This document shows, piece by piece, positions 17,201 through 26,400 of a stretch of 64,000 bases of DNA. The notes below the pieces were generated by a model. That model was not told the DNA's origin and searched no databases. It saw only the letters and a program-made list of their open reading frames with translations. Numbering within the stretch: position 1 is the first letter of the stretch; each line of letters starts with the position of its first letter. Origin of the DNA: Pararhizobium mangrovi (GTDB lineage: Bacteria; Pseudomonadota; Alphaproteobacteria; Rhizobiales; Rhizobiaceae); assembly GCF_006516965.1 (NCBI RefSeq), contig NZ_VHLH01000002.1, forward strand, positions 1 through 64,000. Direction: 5' to 3'. Both the position numbers and the translations under genes were made by a program.

Positions 17201-20200
17201 GCGCTACTTCGCCGTCTTCGCCAACGCGGAAAACAACCACCTTCCGCCCGACAACATGCAGGAGGATCCGGAGGAACGCGTCGCGCACCGGACGTCGCCG
17301 ACCAATATCGGCCTCTACCTGCTTTCGACGGTCTCGGCGCGCGACTTCGGCTGGATCGGCCTTTCCGAGACGGTGCGAAGGCTGAGCGACACGCTCGATA
17401 CGTGCGGGCGCATGCAGAAGCATCGCGGCCACCTCTACAACTGGTACGACACGCGCACGCTCGAGCCGCTGATGCCGCGCTACGTCTCGAGCGTCGATAG
17501 CGGCAATCTCGCCGGTCATCTCGTCGCCGTCGCCGCGGCGTGCGATCAGTGGGCGCAGGCACCCGCTGCCCATCTCGACGTCGGCGTCGACGGGATTGCG
17601 GACGTCGCGGCCATCCTTTCCGAAACGATCGAAGCGCTTTCGGAAGATCGTAGGAGCTTCCAGTCGCTGCATCGCAGGCTCAGCGAACGCGTCGCGAGCT
17701 TCGACCGGGCGATCGCGACGATGCGGCGCGAGCCCGAGTTCACGTCGATCCGCTCGATCAACCTGACGGTGCTGGCGCGCGAGATCCGACAGCTCGCGGT
17801 CAATCTCGACCACGAGATCGACACGGACGAAAGCCACGAGATCGTCGAGTGGGCCAACGCGCTCTTCGACACCTGCGAGGCCTATGTCGGCGATTCGATG
17901 ATCGAGCCGGCAACGATCGACGCCCTTCGCACGCGCTTCCGCGATCTCCAGCAGCGCGCTCGTGCGCTGGCCTTCGAGATGGACTTCTCGTTCCTCTACC
18001 GCGAGCACCGTCGCCTGCTTTCGATCGGCTACCGGGTCGAGGACGCGGAAATCGACGAATCCTGCTACGACATGCTCGCTTCCGAGGCGCGACTGACGAG
18101 CCTCTTCGCGATCGCCAAGGGCGATCTGCCGACCGAGCACTGGTTCCGGCTCGGCCGTTCGGTCGTCGCGGTCGGCACGCGCGCGGCACTCCTGTCGTGG
18201 TCGGGTTCGATGTTCGAGTATCTGATGCCGCCGCTCGTCATGCAGGAGCGGCCGGGCGGCATCCTCAACCAGTCGGGCCGGCTGTCGATCAAGCGCCAGA
18301 TCACCTACGCGAAGGGCCTCGGCACGCCCTGGGGCATTTCCGAATCCGCGTTCAATGCGCGCGACCACGAACTGAACTACCAGTATTCGAACTTCGGCGT
18401 TCCCTCGCTCGGCCTGAAGCGCGGGCTCGGCCAGAACGCGGTGATCGCGCCCTACGCATCGCTGCTTGCCTGCCAGTACGCGCCGGAAGAGGCGGCGGCG
18501 AACCTCGCCCACCTCGAAACCATGGGCGCGCTCGGCCGCTATGGTTTCCACGACGCGATCGACTTCACGCCCTCGCGCGTGCCGGAAGGCCAGCGCTGCG
18601 CGGTGGTGCGCAACTACATGGCCCACCATCACGGCATGTCGATCACGGCAGTCGCCGATCTCGTCTTCAAGGGAAGGCTGCGCGAGCATTTCCACGCCGA
18701 TCCGGTGATCGAGGCGGCCGAACTGCTGCTTCAGGAAAAGGCGCCGCGCGAGATCCCCATCCTGACCGTCCATAGCGAGCCGGAGGAAATCCAGCCGACC
18801 GAGGCCGAACAGCTCGTCGGCCAGGAACTGCGCGTGACATCCGAACCGATCGCGGCGGAACGCTCGACGCTCCTGCTCTCCAACAGCCATTATTCGGCGA
18901 TGATGACGGCGACGGGTGCCGGCTACGCGCGCTGGAACGGCCAGGCCGTGACACGCTGGCAGCCGGACCCGGCGGAGGATCGCGCGGGCAACTTCCTCTT
19001 CCTGCGCGACGTCGAAAGCGGTGCCTGGTGGTCGGCGACCGCCGAGCCGCGCAGCGCGCCGGGAGAAACGGCGCGTACCGAATTTTCGGACGACAAGGCG
19101 GTCTTCCACAAGGTCGCCAACGGCCTGCGCACCGAGCTCGAATGCTTCGTCACCACGGAACATGACGGCGAAGCGCGCCGCCTGACGATCCACAACGACA
19201 GCGAAGTCGAGCGTACCGTCGAGGTCACGTCGTACATGGAGGTGGTCGTCGGCCCGCCCGAGGCGGACACGGCACATCCGGCCTTCGCCAAGATGTTCGT
19301 AGGGACCGAGATCGGTCCGCGCGGCGACGTCATCCATGCGTGGCGGCGCAAGCGCAGCGCCGACGATCCGGACATGCACGTCGCCCATATGGTGATCGAC
19401 GCGGTTGCGCCCGAAGGCGGGCGTGAGACCACTGCCGAGACCGACCGCCGGCGCTTCATCGGCAGGGGGCGCTCGCTGCCCGACGCCGCCGCATTCGATC
19501 CGGGCGCCACCCTTTCCGGCACGGACGGTTTCACGCTGGATCCGATCTTCTCGCTACGCCGCGTCGTTCGCATTCCGCCGGGCAAGAAGGCCGGCCTCGT
19601 CTTCTGGACGCTCGCCGCACCGGACCGGGCGACGACGGAGCGCGCCATCGAGCGCTACCGATACGCCGGCAGCTACCGCGACGAAGCCGTGCACGCCTGG
19701 ACCCGCTCGCAGGTGCAGCTTCGCTATCTCGGCATCTCCTCGCAGGAGGCGGCGGTCTTCCAGGACCTCGCGCGCTACCTGCTTTACCCGGACCTGCAGC
19801 TTCGTGCGGAGGAAAAGATCGTGCGCGCCGGTCTCGCTCCGCAGAGCGCGCTATGGCCGCTTTCGATCTCCGGCGATTGCCCGATCGTGCTTCTGAGAAT
19901 CAACGATTCGGTCGACATGGAAATCGTCGAGCGTTCGCTGCTCGCACAGGAATATCTGGCAGAGCGCGGGCTGATCACCGATTTCGTCGTGCTGAACGAA
20001 AAGCCCACGTCCTACGTGCAGGAACTGCAGCAGGAAATCGACGCGGCATGCGATGCCGCGAAAGCGCGAAGCCGCGCGCATCTTTCGGGCCGGCACATCT
20101 TCGCGCTGCGCCGCGACCTGATGGATGCACGCACGCACGGCGCGTTGCTCGCCGCGGCAAGGGTCGTGCTTCACACCCGCAACGGTCAGCTTGCCGAGCA

Positions 20201-22733
20201 GCTCGTGCGCGCCGTCGCCCTGGTGGAGCGCGGCACGAAGGCAGGCAGGGGCCTGGCACCGCGGAAGGCGGCACAGCCCCGTCGTCCGGCGCTACCTTCG
20301 ACCGCGCGCCAGGGTTCGACAGCGACCTCCATTCCGCACGATGATCTCGAATTCTGGAACGGTTACGGTGGTTTTGCCGACGACGGACGGCGCTACGTCG
20401 TGCGTCTTGCCGGCGGCACCTTTACGCCGGCTCCCTGGATCAACGTCGTCAGCAACGCCGCATTCGGCTTTCACGTATGCGCGGAAGGCGGCGGGTTCAC
20501 CTGGAGCGGCAATTCCCGCGACCATCAGTTGACGCCTTGGTCGAACGACCCCGTCACCGACCGGCCCGGGGAGGCGATCCATATCGTCGACCGGCAGACG
20601 GGCGCGCTTCTCCCGCCCTGCGCCGGCTTCGCACAGAAGGACGACGGCATCGTCTACGAGGCGAGCCACGCGAGGGGAGCCACGACCTTCACGAGCCGGC
20701 ACGGCGACATCGCCATCGCGCTGACCCAGTTCGTCGCGCCCGAGGACCCGGTGAAGATCTCGCGCCTTCGGCTCACCAACCACGGAACGCGCGAACGACG
20801 GCTGCGCGTCTACGCCTACGCCGAATGGGTGCTCGGCAGCCGCCGCGCCTTCGCCGCGCCATTCGTGCTGCCGGCCATGGCCGAGGGCGAAGTGATGGTG
20901 GCGGCGAACCGGTTCGATCTTGCCAATAGCGAGCGCACGGCCTTCCTCGCCGCCAGCGAGCCTCTTTCCTCCTTCACGAGCGATCGACGTTCCTTCATCG
21001 GCCGGGGCGACAGCCGCCGGCCGGACGCCGTCCTGTCGGGCCGCGCGCTTTCGAACGGCGTTGCCGTCGATGGCGACCCGTGCGCCGCAATAGCGGTGGA
21101 CGTCACCATTGCAGCCGGGCAAACGCGCGAGGTGCGTTTCGTGCTCGGCGACGGCGCGGACGAGGCGCAGGCGGTCGCGCTCGCGAACACCCACCGCGCC
21201 GGCGACGGCGAAAAGGCACTCGCAGCCATCGACGCGCATTGGCGTTCGTTCACCGACACGCTTCAGGTGCGCACGCCGGATCGCGCGCTCGACCATCTGC
21301 TGAACGGCTGGCTCGTCTACCAGAACCTTTCCTGCCGCCTCCTGGCGCGGACCGGATTCTACCAGGCGAGCGGCGCCTACGGTTTCCGCGACCAGCTGCA
21401 GGATACGCTTGCGCTCACCCTTCACGATCCCTCTCTCGCCCGACGGCAGATCCTCAACGCGGCTGGGCGCCAGTTCGTCGAAGGTGACGTCCAGCATTGG
21501 TGGCTGCCGGAAAGCGGTGCGGGGGTGCGCACGCGCATTGCCGACGACGTCGTGTGGCTCGCCTATGCGATCGCCGAGTACTGCGAGGCGACAGGCGACC
21601 GCTCGATCCTCGCCGAACGTCTGCCGTTCCTTCACGGGTCAGCGCTTTCCGAAGGTGAAAACGACGCCTTCTTCAAGCCGGATACCGGTGAGGATGCCGC
21701 CTCGGTCTACGAGCATGCCGCCCGCGCGCTCGACCTTGCGGTTGCGCGCACCGGACCGCACGGCCTGCCGCTCTTCCTCGGCGGCGACTGGAACGACGGC
21801 ATGAACCGCGTCGGTATCGGCGGCGAGGGAGAAAGTGTCTGGCTCGGCTGGTTCCTGCTTCACGCGCTGACGGCATTCCTGCCCTTTGCCGAAGCCGAGG
21901 CGGACACGGAACGTGCCGCGCGGTGGCAAGACCATGCCGCCGCACTGCGCAGTGCGCTCGAGGCCGATGGCTGGGACGGGGCATGGTATCGCCGTGGTTT
22001 CTTCGACGACGGTACGCCGCTCGGCGCCTCCGAAAACGACGAGTGCGCCATCGATTCGATCGCCCAGTCGTGGAGCGTCCTTTCGGGTGGTGGCGATCCC
22101 GAGCGCGCCCGCACGGCGATGGAGGCGGTGCTCGAACACCTGGTCGACGACGAGCACGCGCTCGTGCGGCTGTTCACGCCGCCGTTCTCCAAAGGCGATA
22201 CGGATCCGGGCTATATTCGCGCCTATCCGCCGGGAGTGCGCGAAAACGGCGGGCAATACACCCATGCGGCCACGTGGGTCGTCTACGCGCTCGCCGAGCT
22301 CGGGCGCGGCGACGACGCCTATCGCTGCCTCTCGATGCTCAATCCCGTCGCCCATGCGAGCGACCGCGCGGCCGCCGACCGGTACCGCGTGGAGCCCTAT
22401 GTCGTCGCCGCCGATATCTATGGCGACGGCGCCCATTCCGGCCGTGGCGGCTGGACCTGGTACACGGGATCGGCCGGATGGCTCTATCGCGCCGCCGTCG
22501 AGGGACTTCTCGGCATCCGGCTTCGCGGCACCCGCCTCGTCGTCCGCCCGGCGCTCCCAACGGCCTGGCCGGGCTTCGAGGCGACACTTCGCCACGACGG
22601 GACGGCCCACCGGATCGTCGTCACGCGGAACGAGGACGGCAGCCCCGCGGTATCGCTCGATGGGGTAAACGTGCCTGCGGAAGGTATCGATCTCACGGCG
22701 ATGGAGCCGGCCGAAAACGCACGAGCGAAGTAG
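14217..22733 (+). CDS. ndvB: Cyclic beta-1,2-glucan synthase (NdvB/ChvB)
   Basis: A 2838-residue inner-membrane enzyme that starts, elongates, length-controls and cyclises periplasmic beta-1,2-glucan from UDP-glucose. This polymer is needed for osmoadaptation and host interaction in rhizobia, Agrobacterium and Brucella. Hydrophobic segments lie near residues 400-455, 800-845 and 925-965. Between the first two groups is the glycosyltransferase family 84 domain, with LDADTR near residue 616 and QHRWTRGDWQ near 761. The C-terminal half contains the glycoamylase-like region and a GH94 phosphorylase domain that controls chain length, with WWLPESGAG near 2427 and the catalytic Asp in GGDWNDGMNR near 2524. 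Length equals the family norm of about 2830-2870, so the gene is intact. No ndvA-like exporter gene is nearby. Confidence 0.97.
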   Translation: MLKAVDRAEDERSGEPLREAYLSAEDLARLGEHLAGQTRTTLPGGGTFDFTARQRDNERSIRRAYRASLAAVRAGEVITSAAEWLADNHYILEKNVRQVERDLPPRFFRELPSIAIDGGSVPRGLALAWLYVAHAHSSVSLETLTPLVEGYQRVRTLRIGELWALPSMLRFVLIENMRRISARVSQAREMRGRANALADRLLSLEEGESVVDVLEGYEDLTADDAFAAQLLYRLRDGGVRSGEAMNWLEASLAARDSGIEQVLFSEHNRLAEDNVTAGNTVTSLRLIDDIDWSEWFEDTSAVDAILRETPAFAALDFASRDRYRQTVEVLARRSGTSEIEVARTAKKLAEGGEPERGEGPCDIGFYLAGNRKPRLEARLGKGPAFKERVRRAYRRLDWLGVAVPILAFTAVFLVIVGGLLGAIGVAPLGIVLLLVFFVLPASEAASGLFNTLAGLFTAPSRLIGYEYLEGVPAESRTLVVVPCLISSRDGVAELLRNLEVHYLATTPGEVFFAILSDWPDSDVEENAKDAAVLTAAREGIAALNARYAADGQRRFFVFHRRRLHNPAEGKWMGWERKRGKLHELNRLLRGDPDTTIMADGQVPPADIRYVMTLDADTRLTRDAVTRLVGKMAHPTNAPVTIPGDGRVRAGYGILQPRVTASLTTGDEASAYQRIFSVNRGLDPYAFTVSDVYQDLLDEGSFTGKGLYHVDSFEAAIAGRIGENAVLSHDLLEGSLARCALASDVELVEDFPTRYEVEVSRQHRWTRGDWQLLPFVFSPKSPVSGLGRWKMIDNLRRSLTPIAWLAASVAGWCVLPAVPALVWQAILIFSLFVGQTLSLVVGALPRQADIVAGAHLHSVFSEINAANAQAALRIVFVSHSAYVMGDAICRALYRMFVSRRHLLEWRTAAQAQQGAHRLVRDYFANMWQAPLVALAALVVAALTGGTGIVVAVPFAVLWALAPIAAWSVSQPAEGEDAVHASEATREKLRRYARRTWRYFAVFANAENNHLPPDNMQEDPEERVAHRTSPTNIGLYLLSTVSARDFGWIGLSETVRRLSDTLDTCGRMQKHRGHLYNWYDTRTLEPLMPRYVSSVDSGNLAGHLVAVAAACDQWAQAPAAHLDVGVDGIADVAAILSETIEALSEDRRSFQSLHRRLSERVASFDRAIATMRREPEFTSIRSINLTVLAREIRQLAVNLDHEIDTDESHEIVEWANALFDTCEAYVGDSMIEPATIDALRTRFRDLQQRARALAFEMDFSFLYREHRRLLSIGYRVEDAEIDESCYDMLASEARLTSLFAIAKGDLPTEHWFRLGRSVVAVGTRAALLSWSGSMFEYLMPPLVMQERPGGILNQSGRLSIKRQITYAKGLGTPWGISESAFNARDHELNYQYSNFGVPSLGLKRGLGQNAVIAPYASLLACQYAPEEAAANLAHLETMGALGRYGFHDAIDFTPSRVPEGQRCAVVRNYMAHHHGMSITAVADLVFKGRLREHFHADPVIEAAELLLQEKAPREIPILTVHSEPEEIQPTEAEQLVGQELRVTSEPIAAERSTLLLSNSHYSAMMTATGAGYARWNGQAVTRWQPDPAEDRAGNFLFLRDVESGAWWSATAEPRSAPGETARTEFSDDKAVFHKVANGLRTELECFVTTEHDGEARRLTIHNDSEVERTVEVTSYMEVVVGPPEADTAHPAFAKMFVGTEIGPRGDVIHAWRRKRSADDPDMHVAHMVIDAVAPEGGRETTAETDRRRFIGRGRSLPDAAAFDPGATLSGTDGFTLDPIFSLRRVVRIPPGKKAGLVFWTLAAPDRATTERAIERYRYAGSYRDEAVHAWTRSQVQLRYLGISSQEAAVFQDLARYLLYPDLQLRAEEKIVRAGLAPQSALWPLSISGDCPIVLLRINDSVDMEIVERSLLAQEYLAERGLITDFVVLNEKPTSYVQELQQEIDAACDAAKARSRAHLSGRHIFALRRDLMDARTHGALLAAARVVLHTRNGQLAEQLVRAVALVERGTKAGRGLAPRKAAQPRRPALPSTARQGSTATSIPHDDLEFWNGYGGFADDGRRYVVRLAGGTFTPAPWINVVSNAAFGFHVCAEGGGFTWSGNSRDHQLTPWSNDPVTDRPGEAIHIVDRQTGALLPPCAGFAQKDDGIVYEASHARGATTFTSRHGDIAIALTQFVAPEDPVKISRLRLTNHGTRERRLRVYAYAEWVLGSRRAFAAPFVLPAMAEGEVMVAANRFDLANSERTAFLAASEPLSSFTSDRRSFIGRGDSRRPDAVLSGRALSNGVAVDGDPCAAIAVDVTIAAGQTREVRFVLGDGADEAQAVALANTHRAGDGEKALAAIDAHWRSFTDTLQVRTPDRALDHLLNGWLVYQNLSCRLLARTGFYQASGAYGFRDQLQDTLALTLHDPSLARRQILNAAGRQFVEGDVQHWWLPESGAGVRTRIADDVVWLAYAIAEYCEATGDRSILAERLPFLHGSALSEGENDAFFKPDTGEDAASVYEHAARALDLAVARTGPHGLPLFLGGDWNDGMNRVGIGGEGESVWLGWFLLHALTAFLPFAEAEADTERAARWQDHAAALRSALEADGWDGAWYRRGFFDDGTPLGASENDECAIDSIAQSWSVLSGGGDPERARTAMEAVLEHLVDDEHALVRLFTPPFSKGDTDPGYIRAYPPGVRENGGQYTHAATWVVYALAELGRGDDAYRCLSMLNPVAHASDRAAADRYRVEPYVVAADIYGDGAHSGRGGWTWYTGSAGWLYRAAVEGLLGIRLRGTRLVVRPALPTAWPGFEATLRHDGTAHRIVVTRNEDGSPAVSLDGVNVPAEGIDLTAMEPAENARAK

Positions 22734-22867
22734 AGCCGGCCGCTCTTCGTCAAAGATGCATCTCGGTATCGCGAAGACGAACCGCTTACGCTCTTCGTCT
22801 CCAAACGGTCGTCTTGACGCGCCGTCGTCTTCCGGCTTTACGGACGTCATCGCCGGCCCCGACGAAC

Positions 22868-23028
22868 AGCCCGGACCTCAATCCGATTGAACAGGGCTCC
22901 GCCGGTGGAAGACGCTGCTTCAGGGGGCAGATGCGTGCTCGGTCGACGCGAGATCGAGGTGGATCGGCTTGCCGTTCCACACCTTTTCCCCGCACGAATG
23001 CGCCGGCCACCTCGGTAATTGCGGTTAC
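22868..23028 (+). pseudogene. IS630-family transposase remnant (C-terminal end)
   Basis: Two adjacent, out-of-frame fragments on the + strand read as the C-terminal end of an IS630-type DDE transposase. The first (22868-22894) encodes SPDLNPIEQ, the conserved motif carrying the last catalytic acidic residue. The second starts at 22906, two bases out of frame, with WKTLLQGADACSVDA, then RSRWIGLPFHTFSPHECAGH and LGNCGY to 23028. That fits the family pattern in which a K-x-LLR segment, a VDA segment, an F-S/T-P-x-E-C-A segment and an N-x-GY end follow the SPDLNPIEQ motif. A frameshift and loss of everything upstream make it non-functional. Confidence 0.72.
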
Positions 23029-23342
23029 CACTCCAGTCGGCTGGATCAGGGTCCGGATGCGCGCACCGTGGTCGCCCGTCCATGAACCAATAGGCATCGG
23101 CGATCGCAACGCGTCCGTATTGGCTGGAATGCTCCGGTGTCTTTCGACGGTAGCGCGTGCGAGCCGAACGCCGCTTGTTCGAAGCGACGGGTAGGAGGAT
23201 CCTGACGGCAACACCGGTCACCGATCGACCTCCCATCCAATCGACCAAACATCGCAAACTGCCGCGGCGAAGCCGTCCTCCTTCAGGTGGCATCCGTCTT
23301 CGGCACTGATCGCTCCTGCGCTCCGACATATGCCGTGAAGAA

Positions 23343-23377
23343 GAAAGGCCCGCGACATCCGGTGTCGCGGGCCTTTC
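23343..23377 (-). terminator. Strong terminator after the GPR-like gene
   Basis: A perfect 15-bp stem (GAAAGGCCCGCGACA with its complement) and a 5-base loop, followed on the minus strand by TTCTTC. It lies 35 bases beyond the stop of the giant minus-strand gene. The AAAG/CTTT ends make it potentially bidirectional. Confidence 0.85.
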
Positions 23378-23411
23378 CGTCATTCGGCGAAACCGTGGTC
23401 CCGCAAGTGTT

Positions 23412-26400
23412 CTACCGCCGGCGGAAGCGGCCGCTGGCGTGGGCGAGCATCGTGTAGACCTTGCCCGTGTCCGAGGTGAGGTAGGCTTCGGCGGCGGCAG
23501 TATCCTTTTCGCGGCGCTGCACGTCGGCCATCAGCTTTTCGAAATCGGCGATGTAGCGGTCGACGGCCTCCCGGAACTCCGATTCGCGCTCGTACTTTTC
23601 CTTGATGCGATCGAAGGTCTGCTGCCCCTTGAGCGTGTAGAGCCGCCTTGTGAACACGTCGCGCTCGCCGCGCTGATAGCGCCGCCACAGCTCCACCGAT
23701 GCCTCGTGATCGATGGCACGAGCGATATCGACAGAAAGCGAGTTCAGCGATTCGACTACGTGTTTCGGGTTGCGTGGATCCGTGTTCTGCGCCGGTGCCT
23801 GTGCGGCGGTGGGGGAAGACGCGCCAGAGGATGCGCCGTCGCTCTGCGTTGCCGGCGATGCCGCATCGTCCGGCGTCGCGGACGCTCCGCGCAGCAACTC
23901 GTTCACCCAGCCACCGCGCTGGTCGCTCGCCCGCACCGTGTTCGGCTTGAAGGGAGCCGATGCGGAAGCACCAGACGTCGGCGCCTGGTCGATCCGCGCC
24001 TGAGTAGGCTTCGTGTCCTGCGTCGGTGTGCCGGAAGCGGGTTCGGGCCGCCCGGGCGCCGGCGCATGATCGCTCGATGCCGCGGACTGGTCGACGATGC
24101 GCGAGAGATCCTTCAACGCCTGGATCTGATCGGCGACGGCCCGACGCATGGCGCCGGCACTCTCGCGCGTCTCCTCGGGCAGATCGAACGCACCGCGACG
24201 CAGTTCCTCGCGGGTCGTGTCGAGTTCCTCGCGCATTTCGCCTGCCGACTTGCGGATGGTCTCCGTCGCCGTGGAGAAGCGCTGCATCGCGTCTTCGAGC
24301 GCCGTACGCACCGAGCCCTGCAGCTCGCCCGCGGCCCCTTCGGCCCGCTCGCGCGCTGCCTTCAGCATCTCGTCGAGTTCGGAAACCGTCGACTGCAGCG
24401 CTTCGCGAAGCTGGTGCGTGTTGCGCGTCGAAAGGCTTTCTGTGTCGTCGAGGATGGAGCGGATCTCGCCGGAGACGGCCTCGACCGTTCCACGCACGCG
24501 TTCCGCGCTCGCGCTCGAACGCGTTTCCGCATCCTCGATCTGCCGGCCGAGCTGTTCCACGACCGAGGTGAGCGCCGTGCGCATGTTCTCGCCGGCGCTG
24601 GCGCAGCGTTCCTCGGTGCTCGTCAGCCCTTCGCCGAACTCGTCGATCGCCGCGTTCAGCGCCTCGCGGATGCGGGCGGCCGAGGTGAGGGAGCGGCGTT
24701 CCGTCGTCGCGAGCGCCGTACCCGCATCGTCGATCGCCTCGTTGAGGACGGCGCGGATATCGGCCGCCGCGGTTGCGGATTTCTCGCCCGTCGCGGTGAG
24801 GGCGGCTTCGAAGTCCTGCGTGGCACCTTCGAGGTCGCGACGGACCGAACGGGCGATCGTCTCGGACTGCTCGCCCGTCCGGCCGAGCGTTCCCTCGATC
24901 TCCTCGAGCGCGTTGTTGAGGACGGCGCAGATGTCGGTTGCCGCCGAACGTGCCTGCAGTTCCGTCTGCGAAACCGACGTCGCGATCTCCTCGACGGCGC
25001 CGGCAAAGGCGTCGCGCAGGCGTGCCGCTGAAGCTGCCGAGTGTGTGTCGGCGTCGGCAAGCACCTTGGAAAGGTCTTCCGAGACCGTCGTGAAGCGCGC
25101 CTTCAGCGTGTCGCCGGCCGCGTCGGCACGGCTTTCCACGCCGATGAAGGCCTCCAGCATTTCGTCGAGCGCGGTGCGGAAGCGCGCGCGCATCGCATCG
25201 GCGGCTTCGGCGGAGCGCTGTTCGTTCGCCTCGAGCGACTGCGAGATCTCGCCCATGGCATTGGCGACCGTCTCGCGCAGGCGGCCGGCCGCGGCGTCGC
25301 CCTGTTCGCCCGTCTTTTCGGCAAGACGTGCGAGATCGTCCAGGTTTTCGGCGAAGGCGCCGCGCAAACGTTCGACGGTCCGTTCGGAACGGGTCTCGGC
25401 CTGGCCGAACGCCTCTTCGACGATGCCTTCGAGCGCGTGCATCGTCCGCTGCACGTCCTCGGAACGCGCGACCAGACCGCGCGAGAGGGCATCGAGGGCT
25501 TCGCGGCGTTCTTCGAGCGTGCTGGCGAGCCCGGACTGCGTCGAGCCGAGGAGTTCGGAGGCGGCGGCGAGCATGTGGGAATGCTCGTCGAAGCGCTCGG
25601 CGATCCGCGAAACCTGCGAAAGGGCTCCGCCGGAAACGTCCGAAAGGCGGTCGACGCGGGTTTCAAGCGCATCGGTCGATTCGGCCATGCGCGCGGCTGC
25701 CGCCTCGGTCGAACGTCCGAAATTCTCGCTCGCTTCGCTAAGTTCGGTGCGCATCGCGACGAGGCCGCTCGTCGCCTGCTCGACGGTCGAGGCGATGGAG
25801 CTGTTCGATTCGCCGAGCTGTTCGAGAAGGGCGAGTACGCGGTCGCGAAGGCCGGTTTCGGCCGTCTCGATGGAGGAAAGCGTTTCCTGCGTGCGCGCCG
25901 AGATCGCCTCGATCAGCGCGGCATTCTCGCTGCGCAGCCGTTCGGCCTGGCTCGATGCGGCCCGTTCGATCTCGCGAGCGGCCTCGGCCCCTTCCTCGCC
26001 GAAGCGTTCCACGAGCGGACGCGCGCGTTCGTCGATAAGGCCGGTCAGCTCCTTCGAGCGGCTGGCGAGCATCGAATTCAGTTCGCGCGTGCGCTCGTCG
26101 AGCGCGTCGCGCACCGCCGCGTGGCGCGCGTCGAGCGTCGTCTCGGCGCGGTCGAGATCGCCGACGAGCGAACGGGCCTGTTCGGCGAGGCGGCTCTGCG
26201 CTTCGCCGAGCGCGCGGGAAAGTTCGTCGCTCTGCGCGGTAAAGGCGTCGCGCGTGGCGGCAAGCTCGTTCGAAAGCGTGTCGGCGCGTGTCGTCAGGTC
26301 GGCGCTGTGCTCGGCCATGCGTGCGTCGAGCGACTGCGCGAAGTTCTCGCCGGTGCGCTCCATCCGCGTGGCAAAGGCATCGCCCGTGCCCGAAAGTGCT

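Larger units (their letters stand above)
22734..23411. other. 678-base stretch holding a decayed transposase and a terminator
   Basis: Contains the remnant of an IS630-family transposase (22868-23028) and the terminator of the giant minus-strand gene (23343-23377). I found no inverted terminal repeats or intact frame. Minus-strand open frames over 22847-23383 look spurious. Confidence 0.65.

Noticed and set aside
22847-23383. Minus-strand open frames of 142 and 178 residues between the IS630 remnant and the giant gene
   Set aside because: They overlap each other and the transposase fossil on the other strand and show no family motif.
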